Below, piece by piece: positions 44,859-53,005 of a stretch of DNA of 64,000 nt. Source of the stretch: Pedobacter kyonggii (lineage in GTDB: Bacteria > Bacteroidota > Bacteroidia > Sphingobacteriales > Sphingobacteriaceae); NCBI RefSeq assembly GCF_004310665.1, contig NZ_SIXF01000026.1:1-64000 (forward strand), written 5' to 3'. Both the position numbers and the translations under genes were made by a program. The notes under the pieces were generated by a model. The model was not told the DNA's origin and did not search any database. It saw nothing but the letters and a program-made list of their open reading frames with translations. Each line of letters opens with the position of its first letter. Positions within the stretch are counted from its first letter, which is position 1.

Positions 44859-45581
44859 TTAATTCAATTCCATCGGAACATCCATCAATAAAACCTCTGC
44901 ACCTGCAGTATTAGCTTTAAAACTAATGCTGTCAGTATCCCAAACGCCTAATCCATCCCTTTTGCTCAACACTTGTCCGTTTATGGTTACTTCGCCATTG
45001 ATTACGAAAGCATAAACACCGTTTCCAGCTTTTTTGATTTTATATTCTGTTTCAAAACCTTCATCAAACTTACCTAACGAAAACCAGGCATCCTGATGAA
45101 TCCAAACTCCAGCATCATCAGCGTTTGGCGATAAAATCTGCTGGAAGTTATTGTGCCTTGCTGCAACATCTAATGTTTGCTGATCGTAACGTGGCGTAAT
45201 GTTTTTCTTGTTCGGAAACAACCAGATCTGCAATAAATTTAATTGCTCGTCTGCATTAGCATTAAACTCGCTATGACTAACACCTGTTCCGGCACTCATT
45301 ACCTGGATTTCTCCATTTTTAATTACAGCCGAATTACCCATACTATCTTTGTGCGCAATTGCACCAGCCAATGGAATGGTAATAATTTCCATGTTATCGT
45401 GTGGATGAGAGCCAAAGCCCATTCCACCATCAATACTGTCGTCATTTAAAACCCTTAAAACTCCGAAGTGCATCCTTTCTGGATTGTAGTAATTAGCAAA
45501 ACTGAATGAATGGTGTGCATCTAACCAGCCATGATTAGCATGACCGCGGGTGTTTTCTTTGTGCAAAATAAACTGTGACAT
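44859..45581 (-). CDS. Pirin family protein (YhhW-like)
   Basis: A 240-residue bicupin metal-binding protein. The N-terminal cupin has HHSFSFANYYNPERMHFGVL, HPHDNMEIITIPLAGAIAHKDSMGN (His-x-His-xn-Glu metal site, about residues 56-61) and MSAGTGVSHSEFN. Members such as E. coli YhhW have quercetin dioxygenase activity; the natural substrate is unknown. The start at MSQFILHKENTRGH is chosen because it matches the family; the frame runs 36 codons further upstream through microrepeat DNA. Confidence 0.9.
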   Translation of the reverse strand: MSQFILHKENTRGHANHGWLDAHHSFSFANYYNPERMHFGVLRVLNDDSIDGGMGFGSHPHDNMEIITIPLAGAIAHKDSMGNSAVIKNGEIQVMSAGTGVSHSEFNANADEQLNLLQIWLFPNKKNITPRYDQQTLDVAARHNNFQQILSPNADDAGVWIHQDAWFSLGKFDEGFETEYKIKKAGNGVYAFVINGEVTINGQVLSKRDGLGVWDTDSISFKANTAGAEVLLMDVPMELN

Positions 45582-45689
45582 AAATTTCCTTTCTTGTTTA
45601 TGATACAAATTTACAGCAGCGATGTTTACCAAACATTGATGTAGGGTAAGAAAGTAGTCGGGAGTCCAGAGTCCTAAGTCTTGAGTCAA

Positions 45690-46373
45690 TCACCGATCGT
45701 GCCTTGCTAGTACAGCATCACTATTAAGCTCCCTTAGTGCATCTAGTGCTACCCAATTTGCTTTTTTATTGTTTTGAGCAAGGATATTGTTTGCGGTTTC
45801 AATGGCATGCTCATGCAGGAAAACATTTCGCTTGCCAATTTGCCTTAATGCCCAGTTGATTGCCTTTTTAACAAAATTCCGGTTATCGCAGGCTTCTCTT
45901 TCAATGATTGGAAGAAAACCCAGAAAAGTTTCGTTGGGTTCTTTCTTGAGGTGTACGGCTGCCTCGGCCATCAGCACAAAGCCTGTTCTTTTTACAAATT
46001 CGGCTTGGGCCTGGGCAAACTCAAAGGCTTTCGACTTAAAATAAGGCGTTTTAACGAAAAGATTTCCGCAAGCCTGATCACATATATCCCAGGAGCTAAA
46101 ATCATTCGTCCAAGCATTTATTTGCGTTTCTGACACCTGTTTATAATCGCCAACAATGGTTGCTAAAAGCTGGGCTTCATGAAACCCAGTTTCCCAAAGC
46201 AATAAAGACAGTTCCTGATTTTTGCCGATCTGTTTGGCCAGTTTTCTAATATTTGGCACCCGAGTACCGAAAGCCTTGACAGTATCGATCCCAAAATGAG
46301 CCATTTTCTTCAGGTAATCAGGCTCACTAATGGATTTTAATTCAGAAAGGACAAAGTCGATATCGTTCATCAT
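45690..46373 (-). CDS. DNA alkylation repair glycosylase, AlkD-like
   Basis: A 227-residue all-helical HEAT-like repeat protein that excises N3- and N7-alkylated purines. FGTRVPNIRKLAKQIGKNQE (about 36-55), FSSWDICDQACGNLFVKTPY (Trp and Asp of the active site, about 93-112) and RNFVKKAINWALRQIGKRN (Trp/Arg, about 165-183) match AlkD. Length is right. It is on the same strand as the pirin gene but separated by a microrepeat spacer. Confidence 0.88.
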   Translation of the reverse strand: MMNDIDFVLSELKSISEPDYLKKMAHFGIDTVKAFGTRVPNIRKLAKQIGKNQELSLLLWETGFHEAQLLATIVGDYKQVSETQINAWTNDFSSWDICDQACGNLFVKTPYFKSKAFEFAQAQAEFVKRTGFVLMAEAAVHLKKEPNETFLGFLPIIEREACDNRNFVKKAINWALRQIGKRNVFLHEHAIETANNILAQNNKKANWVALDALRELNSDAVLARHDR

Positions 46374-46565
46374 ACGAATTTAGTCTTTTTGAAAGACTTC
46401 GGAAGTTTCAAAGGCCTGCGCCTAGACAAAACTTTCGAAGTCTCTAGACAAAACAATTAGAATTATTTTAACATAACCAATCCTTAACACTGTTTCGGTC
46501 TTAAGTTTACATCTATCTTTTAAACTTGTTTCAATTTAACCATAACAATCAGCCTTATAAAATCT

Positions 46566-47822
46566 ATGCAAAAAAACATCATCTGGATGCTATTAGCGTC
46601 TTGCCTCTTCGCATTTTCCTGCAAAAAGAACAAATTATCTGAAGAGAATCTCAACACAGCAAATCTGAAAAAAAACACACTGTTGACCACTTCGGCAGAA
46701 ACCAGTGCCGCTGCAAGTGTAAATACCTACACAAATACATCAAGCTATATCAGTACAGGTTTTTCATTTTTAAACCCAACACAGCTGGATAAAAACCGCC
46801 AGGCTATTGGCGGCAGTGCTTACACCGAGGTATATGGCTTTAATGTTCCTGAAGAAAACAGGGTAAGGGGTATCAGATGGAATGAAGATGATGAAACTAC
46901 ATCGATATGGCGCCCCCAGGGAATAGCTGGTTTTTCTAGAAATGGTGTACGTTACTTATTGGTAAGTTGGTATGCCAAAGATGCTGCAGAGAGCAAAGGA
47001 TCGAGAATTACCCTTATCGACATCAGCCCAAGTTCGAGCACTTATTTAACTTACAGGCACATTTTACTGGTACAGCCAACTCTTCCAACTGGCACACTTG
47101 ATTATACGCAATATGGCACTTATGCCCCCTTAAATGTACATGCTGGCGGGATAGCTTATTTTAATGGTAAAGTTTATTTAAGCAGTACAAGTTTGGGCTT
47201 AAGGGCTTTCGATTTAGACAAAATTATTGAGGTAACTTCAGGAACCGGTACCGAAAATAAATGTGGCAAAGATGCCAGTGGAAATCTTTACGCTTTTAAT
47301 TACCGATACATACTTCCACAAATAGGTTATTATAAAATCAACGATGCAAGTCCTTTTTCAACCGTACAGGTAAATTACGAGAACAATCAATTATGGACAG
47401 GGCAATATTATGCCGGAAGTGCAGATGCATCAATTGTTCCTAAAATATTTGGGTTTCCTATAAACACATCTGGAGAACTGCAGAATTCAGGTATACAAAC
47501 AGTGATTCCCAAAAACAGTCTGTTTACTTCAGATCATGCGCATGGCATACAAGGCGTTTTTAGAAAAGGAAACAGAACCTGGCTTTCTTGCACCGGATCG
47601 CCTAGCGAATCGTACGGATCTACAGCCCGCTTAGCAAGATATACAGATGGTGATACCAATACCGTTAGATACAGATGGCCATACGGCGCTGAATCGTTAT
47701 ATCTTGAAGCACAATATGGATATTTATGGAGCTTAACAGAATTTGAACCCAATGCCGGAGCTCAAAACGGCAGTCAGGTTAACCGTTGTATATTTGCTGT
47801 AGATTTTTCAAAATACGAATAG
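46566..47822 (+). CDS. Secreted lipoprotein of unknown function, probable beta-propeller
   Basis: A 418-residue lipoprotein: signal peptide ending FAFSC with Cys19 and KKNK after it. The mature part contains repeated hydrophobic/aromatic blocks such as QGIAGFSRNGVRYLLVSWYA, LNVHAGGIAYFNGKVYLSST (about 195-214), SLGLRAFDLDKI and SDHAHGIQGVFRKGNRTWLS, consistent with a propeller-like fold seen in uncharacterised secreted proteins of actinomycetes and Bacteroidota. No catalytic motif is obvious. The gene is single; a palindrome lies at the end. Confidence 0.65.
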   Translation: MQKNIIWMLLASCLFAFSCKKNKLSEENLNTANLKKNTLLTTSAETSAAASVNTYTNTSSYISTGFSFLNPTQLDKNRQAIGGSAYTEVYGFNVPEENRVRGIRWNEDDETTSIWRPQGIAGFSRNGVRYLLVSWYAKDAAESKGSRITLIDISPSSSTYLTYRHILLVQPTLPTGTLDYTQYGTYAPLNVHAGGIAYFNGKVYLSSTSLGLRAFDLDKIIEVTSGTGTENKCGKDASGNLYAFNYRYILPQIGYYKINDASPFSTVQVNYENNQLWTGQYYAGSADASIVPKIFGFPINTSGELQNSGIQTVIPKNSLFTSDHAHGIQGVFRKGNRTWLSCTGSPSESYGSTARLARYTDGDTNTVRYRWPYGAESLYLEAQYGYLWSLTEFEPNAGAQNGSQVNRCIFAVDFSKYE

Positions 47823-47883
47823 AAACCTTAATCAAATAAAAAGAGGCTATATCATAATTTTAAATCTATCTCGTGAGAAAATT

Positions 47884-47943
47884 CGTCATTTCGACTGAAG
47901 TGCAGCGAAGTGTTCCAAAGGAACTCCTTCGGTCGAAATGACG
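47884..47943. repeat. CGTCATTTCGAC palindrome at converging gene ends
   Basis: Outer arms CGTCATTTCGAC and GTCGAAATGACG are almost complementary, with inner GGAACTCC near the loop. It lies between the lipoprotein and metZ stops and may terminate both transcripts; it also belongs to the dispersed repeat set. Confidence 0.7.
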
Positions 47944-47953
47944 ATATCATGCC

Positions 47954-49120
47954 TTAAGCTAATGCCTGCTCAATATCAGCTAAAATATCGTTGATATGCT
48001 CCAAACCAATTGATAAACGGATTGAACCTTGCTCAATACCAACTTCGTTACGTTGTTCTTCAGTAAGTTTGCTGTGCGTACTGGTAGCAGGGTGTGTTGC
48101 AATAGAACGGGTATCGGCCAAATTTGCTGAGATAGAGAACATTTCCAGACCGTCCATAAACTTACGTGCAGCATCAATACCGCCTTCAACCACAATGGTT
48201 ACAATGCCACCACCCTGTTTCATTTGCTTTTTGGCAATATCGTACTGAGGGTGCGATGGTAAAAACGGATACTTTACGAGTTTAACTTTCGGGTGTTTTT
48301 CTAAATATTCTGCAACTTTCAAGGCATTTTCACAATGGCGGTCCATACGGATGGCCAAAGTTTCTAAACTTTTAGATAAAATCCATGCGTTAAAAGGCGA
48401 TAACGCCGGTCCGCTGTGACGGGCAAAAGCAATCACATCTGCAATTAAACCTTTGGCACCTAAAATAACACCACCCAATACTCTTCCTTGTCCATCAATA
48501 TATTTGGTAGCCGAGTGGATCGAAATGTGCGCACCATACTTAATCGGCTGTTGCAGATATGGTGTGGCAAAACAATTATCAACAACCAGTAATACATTGT
48601 GTTTTTTAGCCAGATTGCCCAAAAATTCCAGATCGATAATGTCGATACCAGGATTAGATGGCGTTTCTACAAAAATCATTTTGGTATTCGGTTTAATCAA
48701 AGCTTCCCAATCCTGGGGTTTATCCAGATCGGCATAATCGAAAGTTACGCCCCAGTTAGAAAAAACATTGGTTAATAATTGATGGGTAGAACCAAAAACC
48801 GATCTGCTCGAAACCAAGTGGTCGCCATTTTTTAAAAATGCACCAAATGTGGTAAAAATCGCGGCCATACCTGTTGCAGTGGCAAAACCATCTTCGGCAC
48901 CTTCTAGCAGGCACATTTTCTCTATAAACTCTGATGTATTTGGATTTGAATAACGGCTATATACATTCCCTTCCTTTTCGTTAGCAAACAAAGCACGCAT
49001 TTCTTCCGCATCTTCAAATTTATAACTCGAAGTAAGGTAAATTGGTGATGAATGCTCTTTATGTAAACTACGTTCGGTTTGAGTGCGTATAGCTATGGTT
49101 TCAAAATTTTCGGATTTCAT
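47954..49120 (-). CDS. metZ: O-succinylhomoserine sulfhydrylase (trans-sulfuration PLP enzyme)
   Basis: A 388-residue cystathionine gamma-synthase-family enzyme likely to make homocysteine from O-succinyl- or O-acetylhomoserine and sulfide in methionine synthesis. Family motifs: YSRYSNPNTSEFIEKMCLLE (about 54-73), PSNPGIDIIDL, LVVDNCFATPYLQQPIKYGA (about 178-197) and the PLP-binding Lys in HSATKYIDGQGRVLGG (about residue 206). The absence of insertions typical of O-acetylhomoserine enzymes (about 430 residues) favours the MetZ type. Related cystathionine lyases or synthases cannot be fully excluded. Confidence 0.87.
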   Translation of the reverse strand: MKSENFETIAIRTQTERSLHKEHSSPIYLTSSYKFEDAEEMRALFANEKEGNVYSRYSNPNTSEFIEKMCLLEGAEDGFATATGMAAIFTTFGAFLKNGDHLVSSRSVFGSTHQLLTNVFSNWGVTFDYADLDKPQDWEALIKPNTKMIFVETPSNPGIDIIDLEFLGNLAKKHNVLLVVDNCFATPYLQQPIKYGAHISIHSATKYIDGQGRVLGGVILGAKGLIADVIAFARHSGPALSPFNAWILSKSLETLAIRMDRHCENALKVAEYLEKHPKVKLVKYPFLPSHPQYDIAKKQMKQGGGIVTIVVEGGIDAARKFMDGLEMFSISANLADTRSIATHPATSTHSKLTEEQRNEVGIEQGSIRLSIGLEHINDILADIEQALA

Positions 49121-49126
49121 TTTTAA

Positions 49127-49245
49127 GTATCAAGATTTGAGTATCAAGAGATGGTTATCAAGATTTAAGTATCAAGTATCAAGATGTGGTGTGAGCATAA
49201 AGTCGTCATCATAAATTTTAAGATGTGCTTCTCGATACTTGCTAC
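49127..49245. repeat. AGTATCAAGATT-type microrepeat upstream of metZ
   Basis: Copies of AAGTATCAAGAT(TTG) repeat at least five times between metZ and the OsmC gene. Similar clusters (AGTCTTGAGTC, AGTCGTAAGTC, TATCAAG) occur near 45655, 49688 and 50615. No SAM riboswitch was recognised. Confidence 0.6.
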
Positions 49246-49253
49246 TTGGTACT

Positions 49254-49679
49254 TTATACTTCTCTTTTGTTTATTTTGTAAGTAAAATTAATAGTCGCAG
49301 AGCGGCCTAAAATATTCGATACAGAGCAATATTTATCGAAAGTCATGGCTAATGCACGCTCAACTTTTTGAACGCTTAAATCGCCGAATAACTCGAAGTG
49401 AATATCGATTACATCAAAAATCGGTGGCATTTCTTCCTCTTTTCTGGTGGCGTTTATGGCGATTTTAATATCATCAAGTGGTTCCTTCTGCTTGGTTAAT
49501 ACATTTACCATATCAATACCGCTGCAGCCACCCAATCCAATCAATAACATCTCCATCGGTCTGAAACCTTTTCCTTCACCACCAATAGCAGCTTTTGCAT
49601 CCAACTCTACAGTAAAACCGCTCTCGTTTTCTGCTTCAAAATTAAATTTACCGCTTTTGCGGATTAGATTTATGTTCAT
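49254..49679 (-). CDS. OsmC-family peroxide reductase-like protein
   Basis: A 141-residue OsmC/Ohr fold protein. The two peroxidatic Cys are visible in LIGLGGCSGIDMVNVLTKQK (about residue 55) and TFDKYCSVSNILGRSATINF (about residue 118), with the Glu/Arg in KEEEMPPIFDVIDIHF between. It is of the YhfA-like OsmC subgroup rather than Ohr, so it could reduce small peroxides. The start is at MNINLIRKSGKFNF, because the frame upstream reads into microrepeat DNA. Confidence 0.85.
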   Translation of the reverse strand: MNINLIRKSGKFNFEAENESGFTVELDAKAAIGGEGKGFRPMEMLLIGLGGCSGIDMVNVLTKQKEPLDDIKIAINATRKEEEMPPIFDVIDIHFELFGDLSVQKVERALAMTFDKYCSVSNILGRSATINFTYKINKREV

Positions 49680-49808
49680 TTTGTATAGTATCAAGTATTG
49701 AGTATCTGGTATCAAGCCCCTAAGCCTTACCTTCCAACCTTCTACCTTAATTTAAATTTATTATTTAATCCCCTAGCATTTTTGCTATTCGAACGCCATG
49801 CGCCCAGC

Positions 49809-50612
49809 TTAAATACCATAAAATACTAAGTTATTTTCTTCCAGTTCAGGCAATTTAACCGGATGGTTAAAAAGTGCAAAAACCGACGAGCCGCTACCAC
49901 TCATTAAAGCGAATGTTGCGCCTGCATCGTATAAACTGGTTTTTATTTGACGAATTTGGGGATACTTTGCGAATACCGATAGTTCGAAATCGTTGATAAC
50001 CTTATTTTTCCATGTTGTTGGATGCAAATGTATAATTTCTTTTAATGATTGCAAAGGTTTTTGAGGTTTTACATGTGCGTAAGCATCAGCTGTACTCACA
50101 TGTACAGGCGGTTTTACCAAAACTTTAAACCAGGCTGACAAATCTATTTCACACTTTTCAAATTCATCACCTTTATTAAATGCATAAACGGGTTTGTTCT
50201 CGATAAAAAAAGCACAGTCTGCCCCTAGCTGACGGGCGTAACCTTCCATCTGATCAACAGACATCCCCAAACTGAATTTCTCATTTAATAATTTGATCAA
50301 AAAAGCACAATCTGCCGATCCCCCACCCAAACCTGCACCAACAGGGATATTTTTCAATAAATTTATCCGCTGTGCAGGGATATCATAATCCTTCTTTACC
50401 AATTGGTAGGCTTTAAAACACAGGTTATCGTTCGGATCGCCAGGAATATCAATCCCATGAATCTTGCACGAAGTTACCACTGCATCGGTAATTTCGACCG
50501 AATCTTTAATATTGATCGGATAAAAAACGGTTTCGAGGTTGTGGTAACCATCAGCACGTTTTTCGGTGATATTTAAACCTAGGTTTATTTTTGCGTTGGG
50601 AAAAGATAGCAT
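49809..50612 (-). CDS. ispE: 4-diphosphocytidyl-2-C-methyl-D-erythritol kinase
   Basis: A 267-residue GHMP kinase of the MEP isoprenoid pathway. Characteristic parts: MLSFPNAKINLGLNITEKR (start, with PNAKINLGL), the ATP loop NIPVGAGLGGGSADCAFLIK (about 88-107) and the C-terminal FALMSGSGSSVFALF (motif 3). Size is slightly shorter than the E. coli enzyme (283). The frame extends 21 codons upstream through AGTCGTAAGTC microrepeats and these are excluded. Neighbouring genes are unrelated. Confidence 0.92.
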   Translation of the reverse strand: MLSFPNAKINLGLNITEKRADGYHNLETVFYPINIKDSVEITDAVVTSCKIHGIDIPGDPNDNLCFKAYQLVKKDYDIPAQRINLLKNIPVGAGLGGGSADCAFLIKLLNEKFSLGMSVDQMEGYARQLGADCAFFIENKPVYAFNKGDEFEKCEIDLSAWFKVLVKPPVHVSTADAYAHVKPQKPLQSLKEIIHLHPTTWKNKVINDFELSVFAKYPQIRQIKTSLYDAGATFALMSGSGSSVFALFNHPVKLPELEENNLVFYGI

Positions 50613-51089
50613 GTTAGTCCTGAGTCGTAAGTCGTAAGTCCATGGTGCCGAAACCAGCGGGGACTCATTGTGCAAACATACAAAAGTGTTTTTTACTGGG
50701 TTGGGTTTCTTTTCATTTTATATCTTCAGGCTTTTTGGAGCGCAATTGCAGTGATCATGGGTTACTTTGTTCCCGTGTTCCACTTTTACGCTTCGCTTCC
50801 TCGTACCTCGCTGCAGGATAACGCTGCACCTGGGGCTAAGGGGCCAGTTGCTACTGCTATTAATGAGTTGAAAAGCAAAACCGTAAATTTTAAACCTGGT
50901 TGCAGTGGAAAGCCCACAGCGAGGACTTGAAACGAAAAGCAGGACAGGTGGCTGCCATTAGCATAGCACATTCATTTCCAAAAAACAATTATCAGTACAA
51001 TGTTAGTAAATGCTCAGTGTGCATAAAAATGATTCCGAACACCTGATAAATTTTAGATATTTGTAGTTAATTAATTATTTACAATTTAG
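50613..51089. other. Gene-free spacer with variable-hairpin element
   Basis: Contains AGTCGTAAGTC microrepeats (50615-50642), the sequence AACGCTGCACCTGGGGCTAA and the element at 50891-50946. Frames here are repeat-derived and no gene is supported. Confidence 0.65.
50891..50946 (-). repeat. Variable-hairpin element, copy 3 (reverse)
   Basis: Read on the minus strand, it runs from TGTCCTGCTTTTCGTTTC to AACCAGGTTTA, with the centre TCCTCGCTGTGGGC. Confidence 0.55.
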
Positions 51090-51113
51090 AAGCCCCTTAA
51101 GGGGTTTGGGGTG
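51090..51113 (+). repeat. CCCCTTAAGGGG repeat abutting the thyA start
   Basis: AGCCCCTTAAGGGGTTTGGGG ends directly before the ATG of thyA. The same sequence with small changes lies at 52055-52078 at the folA start. The GGGG could act as a weak ribosome-binding sequence. Confidence 0.7.
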
Positions 51114-51114
51114 T

Positions 51115-51909
51115 ATGAAACAATATTTAGATTTAATGCAACATGTGCTTGGTCATGGCGCTCAAAAGCACGACCGTACCGGCACCGGAACAATAAGTGT
51201 TTTTGGTTATCAGATGCGTTTTAACCTTCAGGAAGGTTTTCCGATGGTGACGACAAAGAAACTGCATTTAAAATCTATTATACATGAGTTAATCTGGTTT
51301 TTAACCGGCGATACCAATATTAAATATTTAAAAGATAATGGTGTACGTATTTGGGACGAATGGGCCGACGAAAACGGCAACCTGGGACCGGTTTATGGTT
51401 CGCAATGGAGAAACTGGCCAACACCAGATGGGCAGCACATCGATCAGATTACCAATATCATCAATACGATAAAGAACAACCCCGATTCGCGCAGGATTAT
51501 TGTTTCTGCATGGAACGTTGCTGAAATCGAGAATATGGCTTTGCCTCCTTGTCATGCATTTTTTCAATTCTATGTGGCCGATGGAAAGTTAAGCTGCCAG
51601 TTATATCAGCGCAGTGCGGATATTTTCTTGGGCGTACCTTTTAATATTGCATCTTACGCTTTATTAACCATGATGGTAGCGCAGGTGTGCGGCTTAGAAG
51701 CCGGAGATTTTATCCATACCCTTGGCGATGCACATTTATACAACAACCATATCGAACAGGCTAACCTACAATTAAGCCGCGAGCCTAAAGCATTACCAAC
51801 CATGAAAATCAACCCAGATGTGAAAAGCATTTTTGATTTTAAGTTTGAGGATTTTAGCCTGGAGAATTACGAAGCGCATCCGCATATTAAGGGGATAGTG
51901 GCGGTGTAA
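51115..51909 (+). CDS. thyA: Thymidylate synthase
   Basis: A 264-residue enzyme making dTMP from dUMP with methylene-tetrahydrofolate. The catalytic Cys is in [20 protein letters not shown] (about residue 146), and [20 protein letters not shown] and [20 protein letters not shown] are invariant blocks. Length is exactly that of E. coli ThyA. The start is the ATG immediately after the CCCCTTAAGGGG repeat; a TTG three codons earlier inside the repeat is not preferred. folA follows after 85 bases, the usual folate/dTMP pair. Confidence 0.97.
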   Translation: MKQYLDLMQHVLGHGAQKHDRTGTGTISVFGYQMRFNLQEGFPMVTTKKLHLKSIIHELIWFLTGDTNIKYLKDNGVRIWDEWADENGNLGPVYGSQWRNWPTPDGQHIDQITNIINTIKNNPDSRRIIVSAWNVAEIENMALPPCHAFFQFYVADGKLSCQLYQRSADIFLGVPFNIASYALLTMMVAQVCGLEAGDFIHTLGDAHLYNNHIEQANLQLSREPKALPTMKINPDVKSIFDFKFEDFSLENYEAHPHIKGIVAV

Positions 51910-51994
51910 CCCCCCGCCCCCTGGAGGGGGAGCTAAAGACATGAGGGGAAAGATAGCAATAAAAATAAAATAATATAGAGATTAAGCACTACAA

Positions 51995-52558
51995 ATGAAC
52001 GATGGAAATTCAAGTTCTCCTTTAGGGGCGGAGGAGTTAAACGATAGAACGGAAAAGCCCCTTCAGGGGTTGGGGTTATCCATTGCCGTAGCTGTAGGCG
52101 AAAACTTTGCAATAGGCAAAAACAACCAGCTTTTATGGCATATGCCAGCCGATTTAAAGTTTTTTAAACAAACAACTTCGGGACACACGGTTGTGATGGG
52201 CCGCAAAACCTTCGATTCTGTGGGTAGACCATTACCTAACCGCAGGAATATTGTAATTACCAGAGATCCCAGTTTGAAAATAAACGGTGTTGAAGTAGTA
52301 AACAGCTTAGATGAAGCTTTGGAAATTACTCAAGCAGAAGAAAAACCCGTATTTATTGTCGGCGGGGCTGAAATTTACAGACAAGCATTGCCTAAAACTA
52401 CCACACTTTATTTAACTACCATCCACCAAAATTTTGATGCAGATACTTTTTTCCCTGAAATTGACCGCAACGAATGGAAAGTAATCAGCATTGAAGCCCA
52501 CAAAGCAAACGAAAAGAACAAATACGATTATACTTTTGAGGTTTTAGAGCGAATTTAA
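51995..52558 (+). CDS. folA: Dihydrofolate reductase
   Basis: A 187-residue NADPH-dependent reductase regenerating tetrahydrofolate used by ThyA. The catalytic core starts at LSIAVAVGENFAIGKNNQLL (about residue 28) with WHMPADLKFFKQTTSGHTVV (active-site Asp), VMGRKTFDSVGRPLPNRRNI and VFIVGGAEIYRQAL. The first 27 residues are unusual: they are translated from dispersed repeat DNA (CCCCTT...AGGGGTTGGGG). Other DHFRs start at about residue 28, and no ATG lies there, so a TTG at 52070 (GLSIAV...) is a possible start. The ATG at 51995 is also plausible. Confidence 0.93.
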   Translation: MNDGNSSSPLGAEELNDRTEKPLQGLGLSIAVAVGENFAIGKNNQLLWHMPADLKFFKQTTSGHTVVMGRKTFDSVGRPLPNRRNIVITRDPSLKINGVEVVNSLDEALEITQAEEKPVFIVGGAEIYRQALPKTTTLYLTTIHQNFDADTFFPEIDRNEWKVISIEAHKANEKNKYDYTFEVLERI

Positions 52559-52951
52559 CTCAATTAACCGCAAAGAACGTTGAGAACTTCGCAAAGAGCT
52601 CAAAGTTTTCTTATAAGCTATTCCGCTTCTTCCCTGCCATCGGGACTATCGGAGCCGAAGAAACCCAGGTATTCCTTTTCAATAAAATAGAGCTACAATG
52701 CATCTTTGTATCTAAGAACCCACATATGGAAAGATGCTTCGTACCTCAGCATGACAACAGAAAAAAGAATAAAACATTAATAGGACGGAACCAAGCCCAA
52801 AAGCTGCTACAATTGCTTTCCAAATCAATTTCATTCTAAATTTAGTTCTCCGAAATGAATTCTGCCTGATGAATCGCGAAGGATTATTGCCTGATAAAAA
52901 TTAATGTTAATAAATTATCAATTAAGGGGTTCTATAATTTAAAAATTTAAT
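52559..52951. other. Gene-free spacer before secDF
   Basis: Holds a GCAAAGAAC-type repeat start (52565), a GATGCTTCGTACCTCAGCATGAC half palindrome (52729-52757) of the GTCATGCTGAG family and AT-rich DNA. No gene was seen. Confidence 0.6.
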
Positions 52952-52959
52952 TAGATTTG
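52952..52959 (+). promoter_or_regulatory. Promoter -7 box TAGATTTG for secDF
   Basis: TAGATTTG matches TAnnTTTG 47 bases before the start codon. No clear TTG appears 17-19 bases upstream, so the promoter assignment is moderate. Confidence 0.5.
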
Positions 52960-53005
52960 CCGACTTGTTAAAAAACAGCGAAAGACAAATTATTTTAAAC
53001 AAACA

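Noticed and set aside
49127-49245. SAM riboswitch before metZ
   Set aside because: The leader is filled with AGTATCAAGATT microrepeats and I see none of the conserved riboswitch helices.
50670-50930. Frame with hydrophobic N-terminus upstream of thyA
   Set aside because: The second half translates a dispersed repeat, and the frame has no family resemblance.
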